A stretch of DNA of 58,464 bases from Acidobacteriota bacterium (GCA_003223215.1 QHYH01000127.1:1-58464); one strand, 5' to 3'. Counted from the stretch's first letter, positions 1 through 9,872 are shown. Notes: generated by a model not told the origin, from the letters alone. Program-made: numbers and translations.

Positions 1-795
1 TTCGAATTCCTTCGCCGCCTCGTTCGCGTCCCCCGTTGAAGGAGCCTGCTGCGACCTTTTCAACAGGGTACGCCCCAAGCGGAAATGGATCCCCGGGCGC
101 CCAGGGCCGAGCTCCAAAACGGTTCGGTATTCGCGCACCGCCAGGTCATAGGAGCCCTGGCTTTCAAATGCCTCGGCAGCGGCTTGGTGCCTCCAAACCG
201 AACCAGGTGCCACCTGGGCGAGTGCCTGCATCGTCAGAAACGCGAAGTTTCCAAACAGTCTGCCCGTGTGGTAGAGAACCTCGGGGTCTTCTGGATAGAG
301 GCGATTTAACTCGATCGCTACTTCCATGGCTTTGTTGTGACGTTGCATGCCAGTGTAGGCCCGCTCCAGCTGGAGACCGCACATTCGCTTCACCTCGGAA
401 TCGGAAGACGCATGGAAGCTCTTCTCCAACCCCGGCAGAGCTTCGCTATACCGCCCCAACTCCGATAGGGAAATTGCCAAGAGGGTCGCGGACTTAACCA
501 GGCGGGGATTCAGCTTTATCGCTTGGCGTAGGGCGGGTACGGCCTTATCGAATTTCCTCTCTTGAAAATAAATCGCTCCCAGGTTTGCGTGCACTTCCGC
601 CATTCCTGGTTCCAATTCACGAATTTTTTCGAAGGCTCGTTCGGCTTCCTCGTAGCGCCCCGAGGCAAGCGCTTTCTGCCCTTGTTCGGTGTAGCGCTGA
701 AGAGAGTTCGCATCATCCGATGGAGCCTGGGTCAAATCAATCAAACAGGAGGACAGTATCGCAGTCTGTAGCAGCCGCCTTCCGATGTTAAACAT
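1..795 (-). CDS. Secreted TPR-repeat protein, 3' end beyond the window edge
   Basis: The minus-strand frame is open from an ATG at 795 to base 1 (265 codons) without a stop, so the gene is truncated by the window edge. The N-terminus has a short basic start and a hydrophobic stretch ending near residue 24, which looks like a signal peptide. Tetratricopeptide repeats follow from about residue 33: paired helices with the A/G/Y spacing of TPRs, for example ALASGRYEEAERAFEKI, then LGAIYFQERKFDKAVPAL. TPR proteins are scaffolds and the partner is not visible. No clear Shine-Dalgarno sequence precedes the ATG. The start lies only about 15 nt past the terminator of the receptor gene upstream, so expression may depend on read-through. 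The TPR assignment is good; the biological role is unknown. Confidence 0.85.
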   Translation of the reverse strand, partial: MFNIGRRLLQTAILSSCLIDLTQAPSDDANSLQRYTEQGQKALASGRYEEAERAFEKIRELEPGMAEVHANLGAIYFQERKFDKAVPALRQAIKLNPRLVKSATLLAISLSELGRYSEALPGLEKSFHASSDSEVKRMCGLQLERAYTGMQRHNKAMEVAIELNRLYPEDPEVLYHTGRLFGNFAFLTMQALAQVAPGSVWRHQAAAEAFESQGSYDLAVREYRTVLELGPGRPGIHFRLGRTLLKRSQQAPSTGDANEAAKEFE

Positions 796-811
796 TCTTG
801 AAATGCTAACC

Positions 812-852
812 CTAAATAAAAAGCTTCGCCAGGCCGCTTCCGGCCTGGCGAA
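812..852 (-). terminator. Intrinsic terminator after the TonB receptor
   Basis: A perfect 12-bp stem (825-836 paired with 841-852) encloses a CTTC tetraloop. On the minus strand it is followed by GC and TTTTTATTT. It lies 20 nt beyond the stop of the receptor gene. The downstream TPR gene starts at 795, which leaves no room for a separate promoter between the two. Confidence 0.9.
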
Positions 853-872
853 TCCCGTGGTGGTTGCGGTGA

Positions 873-3800
873 TCAAAACTGGAACTTCGCTCCAAGCTGA
901 AGGATGCGTCCGGGTTGGGCGGTGGTAATCGAACCAAATCCCGGGGAGCCGATCGTGCTGTTAGGGGCATTGAAGTGTGGGTGATTGAACGTATTGAATG
1001 CGTCCAAACGCAACTGGAAGCGCATCCGTTCGGTGAGGGCCACACTTTTGGCCAAGGACATATCCCAGTTGTTGAAGCCTGGTCCCCGCAGATAGTTCCG
1101 AGCCGTAGTGCCATAGAATCCCGGACCGGGTTGAACAAAAGCCGCGGTGTTAAACCACTCCGCGGTGCTCCTAGTGAATCCGCTGTTTGGATTCTGCCCG
1201 GAAACGGGGTCGGCGCGATTTAGGGCAGCACAGAAAGGCGTGTCCAGCAAACAGTTTGCGTCGTTAGCGTTAATGGAGAATGGGAATCCCTTTTGCAGGG
1301 TTATAATACCGCCCAGTTGCCAACCGCCAATCGCGGCGTCCGCTGCACGATTCGCGTTGCCGAGATAGCGTTTGCCGCGTCCGACAGGCAATTCGTAGAC
1401 AAAGTTAGAGACGAAATGGCTCTTCACGTCAAAATCCGACAGCCCGTAGTCAAGCTCCGGACGATGATTGTCCATGAACCCCTGGAATCCCCCGCCCGAA
1501 GCGCCAATCCCGGCTGCTGCGGACTTGTCATCGAGGCTCTTTGACCAAGTGTAAGCGGCCTGGAACGTCAACGAAGTGCTGCGATGCTCCAGTTTTATGT
1601 TGCCCGACTGATAGTTGGAGCGTCCCCGCCACTCGCTGTCGATATAGACCCCTGTAAAGTTCTGGTAGGGCTTCCGGCTGGCTACCGGGGTGATGTTGCT
1701 TGGATCGGGCGCAAAAGCCTGTGCGATGTTGTTCCGCGTAAGGAGATGGGTCCCTTTATTGCCGAGGTAGTTGACCTCAAGTGTGGTGTTCTTGAGGATC
1801 TCGCGCTGCGCGGAAAGAGTCCACTGTTGCGCGTAAGGATTCTTAGGATTCTCCGAGATGATCACGGCGATGAATGTGCTCTGTGCCGGGGTTACTGGAG
1901 AGATGGTATTGTTGGCGATGAAGATTTGGTCCGACAGTTTTGGCGCACTGGCCACCGGTTGGGTGGCGGGTGTAACGGCCGCGCGCACCGCGTATGGATA
2001 GATGTCCCCGGAGTCGTCGATCTCGCGGCCTTCGGAAGAGTCGAAAAAGATTCCGTAACCACCTCGAATCACCGTTTTGTCTCCGCCGAAAGGCCGGTAA
2101 GCAAAGCCGAACCGCGGGGCGAAAGGCTTCTTCGAACCGTCGGCGGGATTGCGCCGCCCGCAATATCGGTACATGCTTCCCGGCGGGGCAATCCCTTTGG
2201 TCACCAGCGACGGATCTGCAATGCACAGACCACCATCGGGGTTGGACGTGTCCAGCCACCCCATCTTGTTGCTCTCCTCAAACGGCACGGTGCGGAAGTC
2301 CCATCGCAGCCCCAGGTTTAGGGTCAGGCGGCTGCTCACCTTCCAGTCGTCCTGCACGAACGGAGCAAAATAACTGAAGTGGTACTGATTCAGATTGCCG
2401 ATTTGACCGGCCTTACTGAACGGTCCCGGCAGGAAGGCACCCACACTTTGGTAGTAGCCGAGCAGAAAATCAGCAATCGAATTGCCTGTGCCGCAGGCAG
2501 GTGTGGGACACCCGTTCTGGGGACCGGGGATGAAACCATTGCTGCTACCATTCTGCAGGATCAAATCGTTGCGATATGTGAAATCACCAAGGTAGTCTGC
2601 GTTGAGATTGCGCTTTTGTATCCAGTGACGATAGTCTACGCCCATCGTCAGCGTCTGCCTGCCGTGTATGAGCGTCAGTGAGTCGGCAATTTCTCGCGTG
2701 GGTATGTTACTTAGAGTGGTGTCATTGACGGGGCCGCCGACTCGTGAAGTTGGATTGAGAGTGATTCCCGGGTACGAGCGGGCACAATCGGACAGATTCG
2801 GGTAAACACCAGTGAACCCAATCGCGTCGATCACGGACTGAGGCACGGCTTGGGAGCACTGGTTTGCCGTTGCCTCCAACTGCCCGTAACGCGCCTGATT
2901 GACCAGATGGCTTCCGATGTTTATCGTGTGACCCACCGTCCAACTGGTCTCCTTCTCAACAAAGCTGCCGTTACCAAACGGTATCGACACCGTCCCCCCA
3001 GCGTTGGAGTTCGTGTAGTTTGCAAGCGTTCCGCGGCCAAAAATCCTTCCAAAGCGGCCCAGATCTTGATCGAGCTTGTAAGTTTGCTGATTCTGTGTAG
3101 TGGGGGCATTCACAGCTTCCCTGAAGTTTACCGCTGCGCCGCACGCTGTGCAGTTCGGAGCCGGGAATATGTTCTGTGCGAGTGACGTTTTTGCGAGGCG
3201 CGAGAGACTGGTTGACGGAATCTTGTTGCCGGGGAAAGGCGCCCCCGTCGTTGGGTCTATGGGCATACAAGGCAGGTTTGAAGCCAGGGCGGTCGTGCAG
3301 GCAGCACTGCCATATGCGGGCAGCCCGGACGCAGAAAAATCTCCGGACAACTGCGCGGGATCTCCGACAAGACCCTGCACTGTCGTTCCCAACGTGGTGC
3401 GCCAGCCTTCGTAGTTTGCAAGCCAAAACGTCTTGTTACGTCCGTTGTAAAGCTTCGGCAGGTACGCCGGGCCGCTGGCCACAAAACCAAATTGATTTTG
3501 CCGCAACTTGGAGTTCTTCCCCGAAAAAGGGGTCTGGGCGTCGAGGGCATCATTTCTTCCGAACCAAAACAGTGACCCATGAAGATCGTTGCCACCACTC
3601 TTGCTCACGATGTTGACCTGATTGGCGCTGAAACCGTACTCGGCTGAGTAAGTTGAGGTTTGCTCTTTAAACTCCTGCATTGCATCAATGGACAGAATAA
3701 CTGCTGGCGTATTCAAAGCCGTATCGGTATTCACCAAACCATCCAGCGTATAGTTGTTGGACGTGGGTCTGGCGCCGTTTATGCTGATGGCGTTGCCTTT

Positions 3801-4328
3801 CCCTACGCGCATGGAACCCTGTTCCCCGGTGGTCTCGACAGCACCTGCACCCAACAACAGAAACTGTGTGAAGTTTCGATCCTGCAAAGGCAGGTTTTCC
3901 ACCTGCGTGTTGCCGATCGTCTGAGAAATTGCGGACGTGTCCGTATCCAATGCCAGGGTGCTGGCGTTCACCGTGACCGTCTCCGTCACGGTGCCTGCCT
4001 TCATGACGACGTCCACGCGAACGTTTTGGTCGACCGCGAGATTGATGTTGTCCACGGCTGTTTTCTGGAATCCCGCAGCTTCAACGGTAACCCGGTAGGT
4101 GCCCGGCCGGAGGTATGGCACAGCGTAATTTCCATCGTCATTCGATTCCGTCACCTGATTGATATTTGTCGCGGTGTTCGTTACCGTCACTTTGGCCTTG
4201 GCGATAATCGCAGCGGAGCTATCACTGATCGTCCCTAAAATGGTTCCAACCCCGCCGCCTTGGCCGTAGACTTGGCCGGCTGTTCCCATAATGAACAATA
4301 CACAAAGCAGGAGACTTCGCAGTTTCAT
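873..4328 (-). CDS. TonB-dependent outer-membrane receptor with carboxypeptidase-regulatory-like N-domain
   Basis: This 1151-residue protein is predicted to import a ligand across the outer membrane using TonB energy. The chosen start at 4328 follows a strong GGAGGGG ribosome-binding site and opens a clear signal peptide (MKLRSLLLCVLFIMGTAG). A longer frame upstream lacks both. After the signal comes a carboxypeptidase-regulatory-like beta-sandwich (about residues 25-110), then a plug domain (LPLQDRNFTQFLLLGAGAVE region, residues about 145-240). A long beta-barrel follows, with many aromatic-ended strands and a terminal F (GAKFQF). This Oar/TBDR layout is typical of Acidobacteriota. Its neighbours are rhamnose genes, and its promoter shares an operator with theirs, so rhamnosides or oligosaccharides released from rhamnose-rich polymers are the likely ligand. 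That last point is inference. Confidence 0.92.
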   Translation of the reverse strand: MKLRSLLLCVLFIMGTAGQVYGQGGGVGTILGTISDSSAAIIAKAKVTVTNTATNINQVTESNDDGNYAVPYLRPGTYRVTVEAAGFQKTAVDNINLAVDQNVRVDVVMKAGTVTETVTVNASTLALDTDTSAISQTIGNTQVENLPLQDRNFTQFLLLGAGAVETTGEQGSMRVGKGNAISINGARPTSNNYTLDGLVNTDTALNTPAVILSIDAMQEFKEQTSTYSAEYGFSANQVNIVSKSGGNDLHGSLFWFGRNDALDAQTPFSGKNSKLRQNQFGFVASGPAYLPKLYNGRNKTFWLANYEGWRTTLGTTVQGLVGDPAQLSGDFSASGLPAYGSAACTTALASNLPCMPIDPTTGAPFPGNKIPSTSLSRLAKTSLAQNIFPAPNCTACGAAVNFREAVNAPTTQNQQTYKLDQDLGRFGRIFGRGTLANYTNSNAGGTVSIPFGNGSFVEKETSWTVGHTINIGSHLVNQARYGQLEATANQCSQAVPQSVIDAIGFTGVYPNLSDCARSYPGITLNPTSRVGGPVNDTTLSNIPTREIADSLTLIHGRQTLTMGVDYRHWIQKRNLNADYLGDFTYRNDLILQNGSSNGFIPGPQNGCPTPACGTGNSIADFLLGYYQSVGAFLPGPFSKAGQIGNLNQYHFSYFAPFVQDDWKVSSRLTLNLGLRWDFRTVPFEESNKMGWLDTSNPDGGLCIADPSLVTKGIAPPGSMYRYCGRRNPADGSKKPFAPRFGFAYRPFGGDKTVIRGGYGIFFDSSEGREIDDSGDIYPYAVRAAVTPATQPVASAPKLSDQIFIANNTISPVTPAQSTFIAVIISENPKNPYAQQWTLSAQREILKNTTLEVNYLGNKGTHLLTRNNIAQAFAPDPSNITPVASRKPYQNFTGVYIDSEWRGRSNYQSGNIKLEHRSTSLTFQAAYTWSKSLDDKSAAAGIGASGGGFQGFMDNHRPELDYGLSDFDVKSHFVSNFVYELPVGRGKRYLGNANRAADAAIGGWQLGGIITLQKGFPFSINANDANCLLDTPFCAALNRADPVSGQNPNSGFTRSTAEWFNTAAFVQPGPGFYGTTARNYLRGPGFNNWDMSLAKSVALTERMRFQLRLDAFNTFNHPHFNAPNSTIGSPGFGSITTAQPGRILQLGAKFQF

Positions 4329-4488
4329 TTCGCCCCTCCAGGTATTCATCTTCGCAGTCACCCCAAATTCGACTTCCAGTGGTTCCATGCCACCACCGAC
4401 GCAACCAAGCGTGCTTCTGTCTTGAAGAGCCGCGCGACCGAGCAACTCCCATCCTCGACTTATGGAAAACCCGCAATGCCGTTATTGA

Positions 4489-4606
4489 ACATGGCGCCTC
4501 GCTGTAGCACCTGCGAAGGCTCCTGGCTGCCCCAACACTGCCGCGCACTGTACTGGCAAAATTTGGATGCTGTCAATAGACAAATGAATTTGTTTACCTA
4601 TTGAAA
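4489..4606 (-). promoter_or_regulatory. Receptor promoter with palindromic operator (copy A)
   Basis: Reading the minus strand, a 30-nt element at 4603-4574 has inverted arms CAATAG and CTATTG. The proximal arm overlaps the -35 box TTGACA (4571-4576). An 18-nt spacer leads to TACAGT (4547-4552). About 115 nt from this element onward match copy B at 14344-14460 closely, including the conserved stretch CCAGGAGCCTTCGCAGGTGC. The rest of the 347-nt gap (4329-4675) is leader, and I see no gene in it. An operator that covers the -35 box suggests repression. Confidence 0.7.
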
Positions 4607-4675
4607 TTGATACCGGCTCGCTTTCCTGCTGCAATCGGACACGCCTACCCTTGCTTTAGTTGGGAGGTCACTCGA

Positions 4676-5866
4676 CTACGCGTACGAAGCGGTAATTCCC
4701 GTGTGCCGGCCACGGCGCTCCCGTGTCGCTCGCTCCTGATAGCCGCTTTCACGAAAGGCGTTCATCGGGTCTTCAGGCAAGCCCTTGGATTTACGCCATT
4801 CCACGACGATGGGTCTTACATCCGTCCAGAACGCGCCCCTCAGACATTCCTCCGCGTCTACAAGTGAGCAGCTCTGCTGCAGCCCAGGCAGCCGGTCGTG
4901 ATCCACGGCGGCCGCCTTCGCATATAACTCTTGCGCGATGCACACCGTCTGGATCATCGCTTCGATTTTTCCTTTGAGGTTGTGGCTCTGGTCCACCATG
5001 AAAGCGATATCTGTTGCCGCGCCATTTTCTGCTTCGAACGCAAGAATCTCGTGAAAGATGCGGAATACCTGATAGGGATCGATGGAACCAAGAGTGAGGT
5101 CATCGTCGGCATAGCGACGGTCGTTGAAATGAAACCCGCCTATCATCTTGTGATGGAGCAGCCAGGCGACGATTTGCTCGATGTTCTGTGCCTGGTAGTG
5201 ATGTCCCGTATCCACCAGCACATAGGCCTGCGGACCGGCAGCCTTGGCCAACAGCAAGGCCATGCCCCAGTCCGCGATGTCAGTGTGATAGAACGCCGGC
5301 TCGAAGGGCTTGTATTCGACCAGAAGCCTTTGGCCAGGCCGGAGGGCCGCATGCACTTCCTTCAGTCCCTCTTCAAAATAGCCGATTCGCTTTCGAATGC
5401 TCTGAGTCCCGGGATAATTAGATCCGTCCGCAAACCAGGGCGAGATGTCGCGGCAATTGAGCGCTTCCGCGACTCTAACGCAATCGAGAATGTGGTTTAG
5501 AGCCTTGCGGCGAATCGATGCGTCGGGATTCCCAACCGATCCATACTTGTATTCCTGGTCCTGAAACACGTTCGGATTGATCGAACCGGGCTTGACACCA
5601 TGTTTCTTTGCCAGCTCTTTTACCTTGCCCGCATCTTGCAACCCATTCGGGAGGTCCCACTGAACATGCAGTGCCAGAGTCGGGCAGGCGCCAGTGACCG
5701 CATGTACTTGAGCGGCGTCGCTAAATTTTTCTTCGATTGTGCTGGCGGCAGCGAGCTGGATGAACTTGCCAAATCTTGTGCCGGTGTTCGCAAAGCCCCA
5801 CGAGGGCAGCTCTATTCGAAGATTGTCGAGCGCCTTCCAAACACTCTCCGTCTGCTTATTTTTCAT
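4676..5866 (-). CDS. rhaI: L-rhamnose isomerase, RhaI type (TIM barrel)
   Basis: Converts L-rhamnose to L-rhamnulose, the first cytoplasmic step of rhamnose catabolism. The 396-residue protein has the xylose-isomerase-like TIM barrel of the non-enteric RhaI family. Visible signatures are GSINPNVFQDQEYKYGS, RDISPWFADGSNYPGT, the metal-site strand LLVEYKPFEPAFYHTD, VLVDTGHHYQ, and GGFHFNDRRYADDDLT with the metal-binding His and Asp residues. The ATG at 5866 has a GAGGT motif 5 nt upstream. It is the last gene of rhaD-rhaB-rhaI, 51 nt after rhaB. It is unrelated in sequence to the enteric RhaA isomerase. The assignment is firm from both sequence and context. Confidence 0.93.
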   Translation of the reverse strand: MKNKQTESVWKALDNLRIELPSWGFANTGTRFGKFIQLAAASTIEEKFSDAAQVHAVTGACPTLALHVQWDLPNGLQDAGKVKELAKKHGVKPGSINPNVFQDQEYKYGSVGNPDASIRRKALNHILDCVRVAEALNCRDISPWFADGSNYPGTQSIRKRIGYFEEGLKEVHAALRPGQRLLVEYKPFEPAFYHTDIADWGMALLLAKAAGPQAYVLVDTGHHYQAQNIEQIVAWLLHHKMIGGFHFNDRRYADDDLTLGSIDPYQVFRIFHEILAFEAENGAATDIAFMVDQSHNLKGKIEAMIQTVCIAQELYAKAAAVDHDRLPGLQQSCSLVDAEECLRGAFWTDVRPIVVEWRKSKGLPEDPMNAFRESGYQERATRERRGRHTGITASYA

Positions 5867-5917
5867 CGTGACCTCAGGCCGTGCCCGTGATCATGTCGCT
5901 TGGCAACGAGCAATTGC

Positions 5918-7390
5918 TCACACCGTTTGTCGCTTCCACTCTTCTTCAAACGTGGGCTCGGCAAATTCCTCGGCCCACCGCCCCACTGCGGAGGCGCCTA
6001 CGCCGGTGGTCTCATTCCAGCTTCCCTGCAACACCGCCATCTGGATGGCGAAATTGCCCAAAGTCGTCGACTCCGGCGAGCCAAGCAATACCTCCAGCCC
6101 GGTCCTCTCCGCCGTCAGGCGATTCAACAGAGAGTTCTTGCTTCCCCCACCGACAATAAACAGCCTCTTCAGATTCTTCCCGGTAATCGCGGCAATCGAT
6201 CCCAGCACCTCCGCATATCGCTGGGCCATGCCGTGAAGTATCATGTTTGCGATGAGCGGAATATCGCGTTTTTCCCCTGAAAATGTCGGGTGCCCCGCCC
6301 GTCGCAGTTGTCCATTGAGCTTCCCCAGCATGTCCCCAGGGAGTGTCAACGGGGGGTCGTCAACATCAATCAAAAAACCGGGAGCGGGAAGCGCTTCGCA
6401 CTCTTGCAACAATTTGGGCAGTATAACCGGCGTCCCGCGCTCTTCCCATTCATCCATGCATTCTCGCAGCAGCCACATCCCGTTCACGTTTTTCAGAAAG
6501 CAGACGGATCTCCCTACGCCGCCGAGGTTTGTAAAATTCATTCCTCGCGCTTCATCACTGACGCAAGGAGCAGTGAGGACCGTCCCCACGAGCGACCACG
6601 TGCCAGAACTGATGAAGCCCCAATCCTCCCCGCTGGCCGGAATCGCCGCGATCGCAGATGCCGTGTCATGGCACGCAGGAACTATCAATTTCGCGTTGTG
6701 AAGGGCGGGGAGATTGCTCAGATCCCCCGAGATACTACCGACGATTGAACCGGTGGGCACGATCTTTGGGGCCGCCGAAATATCCAACCCTAGCCCTTGA
6801 AATATCTCCTCGCACCACTCCTGGCCGCCCAAGCGCACAAGCTGAGTATGCGTGGCATTTGTGTATTCCGCGACGCGTTGTCCACCCAAGCGGTACGTCA
6901 CATACTCCGGCAGATTGAGCCACGCTGATCTGCAATTCCTCCCAGCCATTTTGTCTGCGTAAAGCTGATAAACCGTGTTCAGCCCAAGCAACTGAATACC
7001 AGTCAATGCATAGAGCTGCGATGGAGGGATAATTTGGTGGACTTTTTTTTCCGCGTCTTGTGTTCGCTCATCTCGGTAGCAGAAAGGATCAGCCATTGCG
7101 TCCCCGTTCCCATCCAGACGAACATAGTCGACAGCCCACCCGTCCACGCCAACCGACGCAATTCCTTCGGGCGCTGCCCCCGCGCACAAACGCAGCCCAT
7201 CCGTAACTCCGTGAAAAATCCGGCTGACATCCCAGCGAAGGCCTGCTTGCGTGGCGATGGGCGCGTTGGAAAAACGATGAACCACATGAATCTGCGGCTG
7301 GCCTTGTTTCCATCTTAAAAGCGAAACACGACAACTCTGTGCACCCAAATCCACCGCAACCAGGGCCGCTCTTTTCCCCGACGTCTCCAT
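5918..7390 (-). CDS. rhaB: Rhamnulokinase
   Basis: Phosphorylates L-rhamnulose at O1 with ATP. It is a FGGY-family sugar kinase of 490 residues from the ATG at 7390. The phosphate-1 motif AVDLGAQSCRVSLLRW begins the domain. GVDGWAVDYVRLD carries the catalytic-region Asp, and SSGTWSLVGT and FIVGGGSKNSLLNRLTA are the adenosine and phosphate-2 regions. The open frame extends to a GTG at 7441, but family members start just before the DLGA strand, so the ATG is preferred; its ribosome-binding site (GAGAG) is weak. The gene lies 56 nt after rhaD and 51 nt before rhaI, consistent with one transcript. Confidence 0.94.
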   Translation of the reverse strand: METSGKRAALVAVDLGAQSCRVSLLRWKQGQPQIHVVHRFSNAPIATQAGLRWDVSRIFHGVTDGLRLCAGAAPEGIASVGVDGWAVDYVRLDGNGDAMADPFCYRDERTQDAEKKVHQIIPPSQLYALTGIQLLGLNTVYQLYADKMAGRNCRSAWLNLPEYVTYRLGGQRVAEYTNATHTQLVRLGGQEWCEEIFQGLGLDISAAPKIVPTGSIVGSISGDLSNLPALHNAKLIVPACHDTASAIAAIPASGEDWGFISSGTWSLVGTVLTAPCVSDEARGMNFTNLGGVGRSVCFLKNVNGMWLLRECMDEWEERGTPVILPKLLQECEALPAPGFLIDVDDPPLTLPGDMLGKLNGQLRRAGHPTFSGEKRDIPLIANMILHGMAQRYAEVLGSIAAITGKNLKRLFIVGGGSKNSLLNRLTAERTGLEVLLGSPESTTLGNFAIQMAVLQGSWNETTGVGASAVGRWAEEFAEPTFEEEWKRQTV

Positions 7391-7446
7391 CGTGATTGCT
7401 CTCGATCTCTGGGGCCGCGCGGCCCAACCTCGAGTGGACACTTACC

Positions 7447-9666
7447 CTATCTCAGGAAAGCTTCCGTAAGACCACCATCCACAGGAATCAGATGACCTGT
7501 GGTGCAACGAGAATGTGGCCCGGCCAGAAACAGAATTGCTGCCGCACAATCTTCCGGGGCAATGGGCTGATGCGTAAGGGTCCGCTTGGCGTAAAACTCC
7601 GCCAGCAGTTCGCGTAGTTCTTCATCCGTCGCTTGTGAGTCAAACTTGATTTCGTATTTCGTGAGCGATGCTGTTACGCGGTCACGCGGAAACATCGTCG
7701 AACCCTTTACCACCGTCGCTGGGCTGATTCCGTTCACCCGCACCTTTGGCGCAAGCGATATCGCCAGTTCGCGTACAAGATGGCTGAGCGCCGCTTTGCT
7801 CACGTCATAGGCTTCGCTACCGCGCTTCGGCACCACCGCATTCGCAGAGCTTGTCAGTACGATGCTCGCATCCAGATTCTGCTCGCGAAGAATTTTCGCG
7901 ACTTCGTCCGCCAAACGATGATTTGCAGTCACATTGATGTCCAGCGTCGTGCCCCACTGCCCATCATGAATAACGCCGTTTGGCGATGATGGGAATACGG
8001 CGGCGGTATTGATGAGGATGTCGATACCGCCATAGGTGGCGATCACTTCTCGAAAAGCTCTACGAATCCCTTCTCGGTCACGAATGTCGATGGAAATAAC
8101 CGCAGTTGCTTCCTTGCCGGCACTTTTTTGCGCCTCCACTGTCGTTTTCGTCGCCGCGTCCGTATCGCGGTCCGCAACCACTACGTGCGCTCCGCGTTGT
8201 GTCGCCTGCAGAGCTGTGGCCTGGCCCACTCCATTGCCGCCTCCCACTACCACGACCACGCGCCGGCTTAATTCCTTCTCAGGTGGTTGGCGCCTGATTT
8301 TTGCTTCCTCCAGCTGCCAATATTCGATCCGGAATGCCTCCGAAGGAGGCAGAGCCACATAGTTCGCGTGGACACTAAAAGCCTCTGTTTTTGCCGCAGG
8401 CCCCGCTTGCGGCAGCACTTCGTGGGTCTTCCCAGTCCCTAACGCAGTCGCTCCCTCCATAACGTGAATCGCATTCGTATAAAACTCTCCAGTGATTCTC
8501 GCTTCCGTCTTGTTCTTGCCAAAACTGAACATCCCGATCCCGGGAAGCAACACAACGGTAGGATTGGCGTCCCGCATCTTGGGTGAATCGGGGACTGCAA
8601 ACGAGTCGTAATACTGCTTGTACTCTTCCTGGTAGACCTTCAGCGCCTCATCGATCTTCTCGCGCAGACCACGCAACGCGCTCGATGGTTCCCATGCCAC
8701 GAAAAGCGGCCGAATTTTTGTGCGAATGAAGTGATCAGGGCAGCTTGTCCCCAGGTGTGCTAGTTTCTGCGCATCTCGCGAGTTGACGAACCGCAGAACG
8801 TCCGCGCTGCTGCTGAAACTACCGATCATGCGCTGCCGGGCAGAAACACGGCCCCGGATAAAGGGAAAAATGTCTAGCGCCCGTTCGTGCTGGTTTTCAA
8901 GGGTCGCCGAAAGAGTTCCACCGAAGAGAGCATTTCCCTTTTCTTCCACGTGTTTCAAGATGAATTGGCCCAATTGATCGATGACAGTTAGCGTGTTGGA
9001 ATAGCACTCACGCTGGGTTTCACCCCAGGTAAAGAGACCATGACCACCCAAAACAATTCCGTCGCAATGCTTATTAGCATTAACCGCCTGGCGCAACATC
9101 ATGGCCAGCTCGAATCCCGGCCGTTGCCAAGGCAGCCAGATCAGCCGGTGTTCAAACTGGCGATTGAACTCCTCCATTTTTTCCAGACCATTCGCCGCAG
9201 CAGCAATCGCAATTCCCCAGTCGGGATGAAGATGATCGACATGGGCAAATGGAAGAAAGCCGTGCAGGGGTGTATCAATCGAAGCCGCTACCGTGTTGTT
9301 CCCGAACGCGCACAGCGGATACATATCTACCATCTCGTCTTCAAACTCCACGCCGCGATATCGCTGCGCTGCGGCATGCAGCTTATCGAGATATAAGGTG
9401 GCGAAACCTTTCCTTTGAATGCTTCCGATGTCTCCGCCACTCCCCTTAATCCATAAGACTGTTGCTTTACTCCCATCGAGCGGGTCCGTCCCCTCGATTT
9501 TGGAGCTGGTGTTCCCACCGCCGAAATTTGTGATGCGCAGATCCGATCCCAATAAGTTGGACCGGTACCTAAGCAATTCAGCGCCGTCCAGGGTCTTGGC
9601 GACGTGGTCGTCCCAGCGATCTTCGAGGTATCGAAGTTTCTCTTTGGATTTCATGGGAAAAACCAT
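7447..9666 (-). CDS. rhaD: Bifunctional rhamnulose-1-phosphate aldolase / lactaldehyde (alcohol) dehydrogenase
   Basis: Cleaves rhamnulose-1-phosphate into dihydroxyacetone phosphate and L-lactaldehyde, then probably oxidises the lactaldehyde. This 739-residue fusion has a class II aldolase/adducin domain (about residues 15-410; zinc-site region HGFLPFAHVDHLHPD and GGHGLFTWGET) and a C-terminal short-chain dehydrogenase (about 480-739; VVGGGNGVGQATALQ nucleotide loop, the family NAG equivalent NTA, catalytic YDVSK). The same fusion is known as RhaEW in Bacillus. The ATG at 9666 is chosen because GGAAG lies 6 nt upstream; a TTG at 9687 also keeps the frame. First gene of the operon. With lldD in the divergent unit, lactaldehyde can proceed through lactate to pyruvate. 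Confidence 0.94.
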   Translation of the reverse strand: MVFPMKSKEKLRYLEDRWDDHVAKTLDGAELLRYRSNLLGSDLRITNFGGGNTSSKIEGTDPLDGSKATVLWIKGSGGDIGSIQRKGFATLYLDKLHAAAQRYRGVEFEDEMVDMYPLCAFGNNTVAASIDTPLHGFLPFAHVDHLHPDWGIAIAAAANGLEKMEEFNRQFEHRLIWLPWQRPGFELAMMLRQAVNANKHCDGIVLGGHGLFTWGETQRECYSNTLTVIDQLGQFILKHVEEKGNALFGGTLSATLENQHERALDIFPFIRGRVSARQRMIGSFSSSADVLRFVNSRDAQKLAHLGTSCPDHFIRTKIRPLFVAWEPSSALRGLREKIDEALKVYQEEYKQYYDSFAVPDSPKMRDANPTVVLLPGIGMFSFGKNKTEARITGEFYTNAIHVMEGATALGTGKTHEVLPQAGPAAKTEAFSVHANYVALPPSEAFRIEYWQLEEAKIRRQPPEKELSRRVVVVVGGGNGVGQATALQATQRGAHVVVADRDTDAATKTTVEAQKSAGKEATAVISIDIRDREGIRRAFREVIATYGGIDILINTAAVFPSSPNGVIHDGQWGTTLDINVTANHRLADEVAKILREQNLDASIVLTSSANAVVPKRGSEAYDVSKAALSHLVRELAISLAPKVRVNGISPATVVKGSTMFPRDRVTASLTKYEIKFDSQATDEELRELLAEFYAKRTLTHQPIAPEDCAAAILFLAGPHSRCTTGHLIPVDGGLTEAFLR

Positions 9667-9730
9667 CGTCGGCTTCCACGCGAGCAAGTTGCCCGATAAA
9701 TTCTGGTTTCGACCAACAGGAGCGTTCTAG

Positions 9731-9779
9731 ACGATACGCTCCAGGAAGAAAGACTGCAATAGGTTAATTCTTTCAATAG
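9731..9779 (-). promoter_or_regulatory. rhaD operon promoter with CTATTG repeats
   Basis: On the minus strand, TTGCAG (9754-9759), a 17-nt spacer and TATCGT (9731-9736) form a plausible promoter. CTATTG occurs at 9779-9774 and again overlapping the -35 box (CCTATTGCAG). The second placement matches the receptor and rhaT promoters. Here the two arms are direct rather than inverted, so this site is weaker evidence for the shared operator. Confidence 0.5.
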
Positions 9780-9872
9780 AGGAATAACCTCCTCGACGAC
9801 GTCCGCTTTCGCAGCGGCTCGGATATCGGGCGACCCGCATTCCTGCGCCTTGTGCCATTTCGCCAGCCACTC

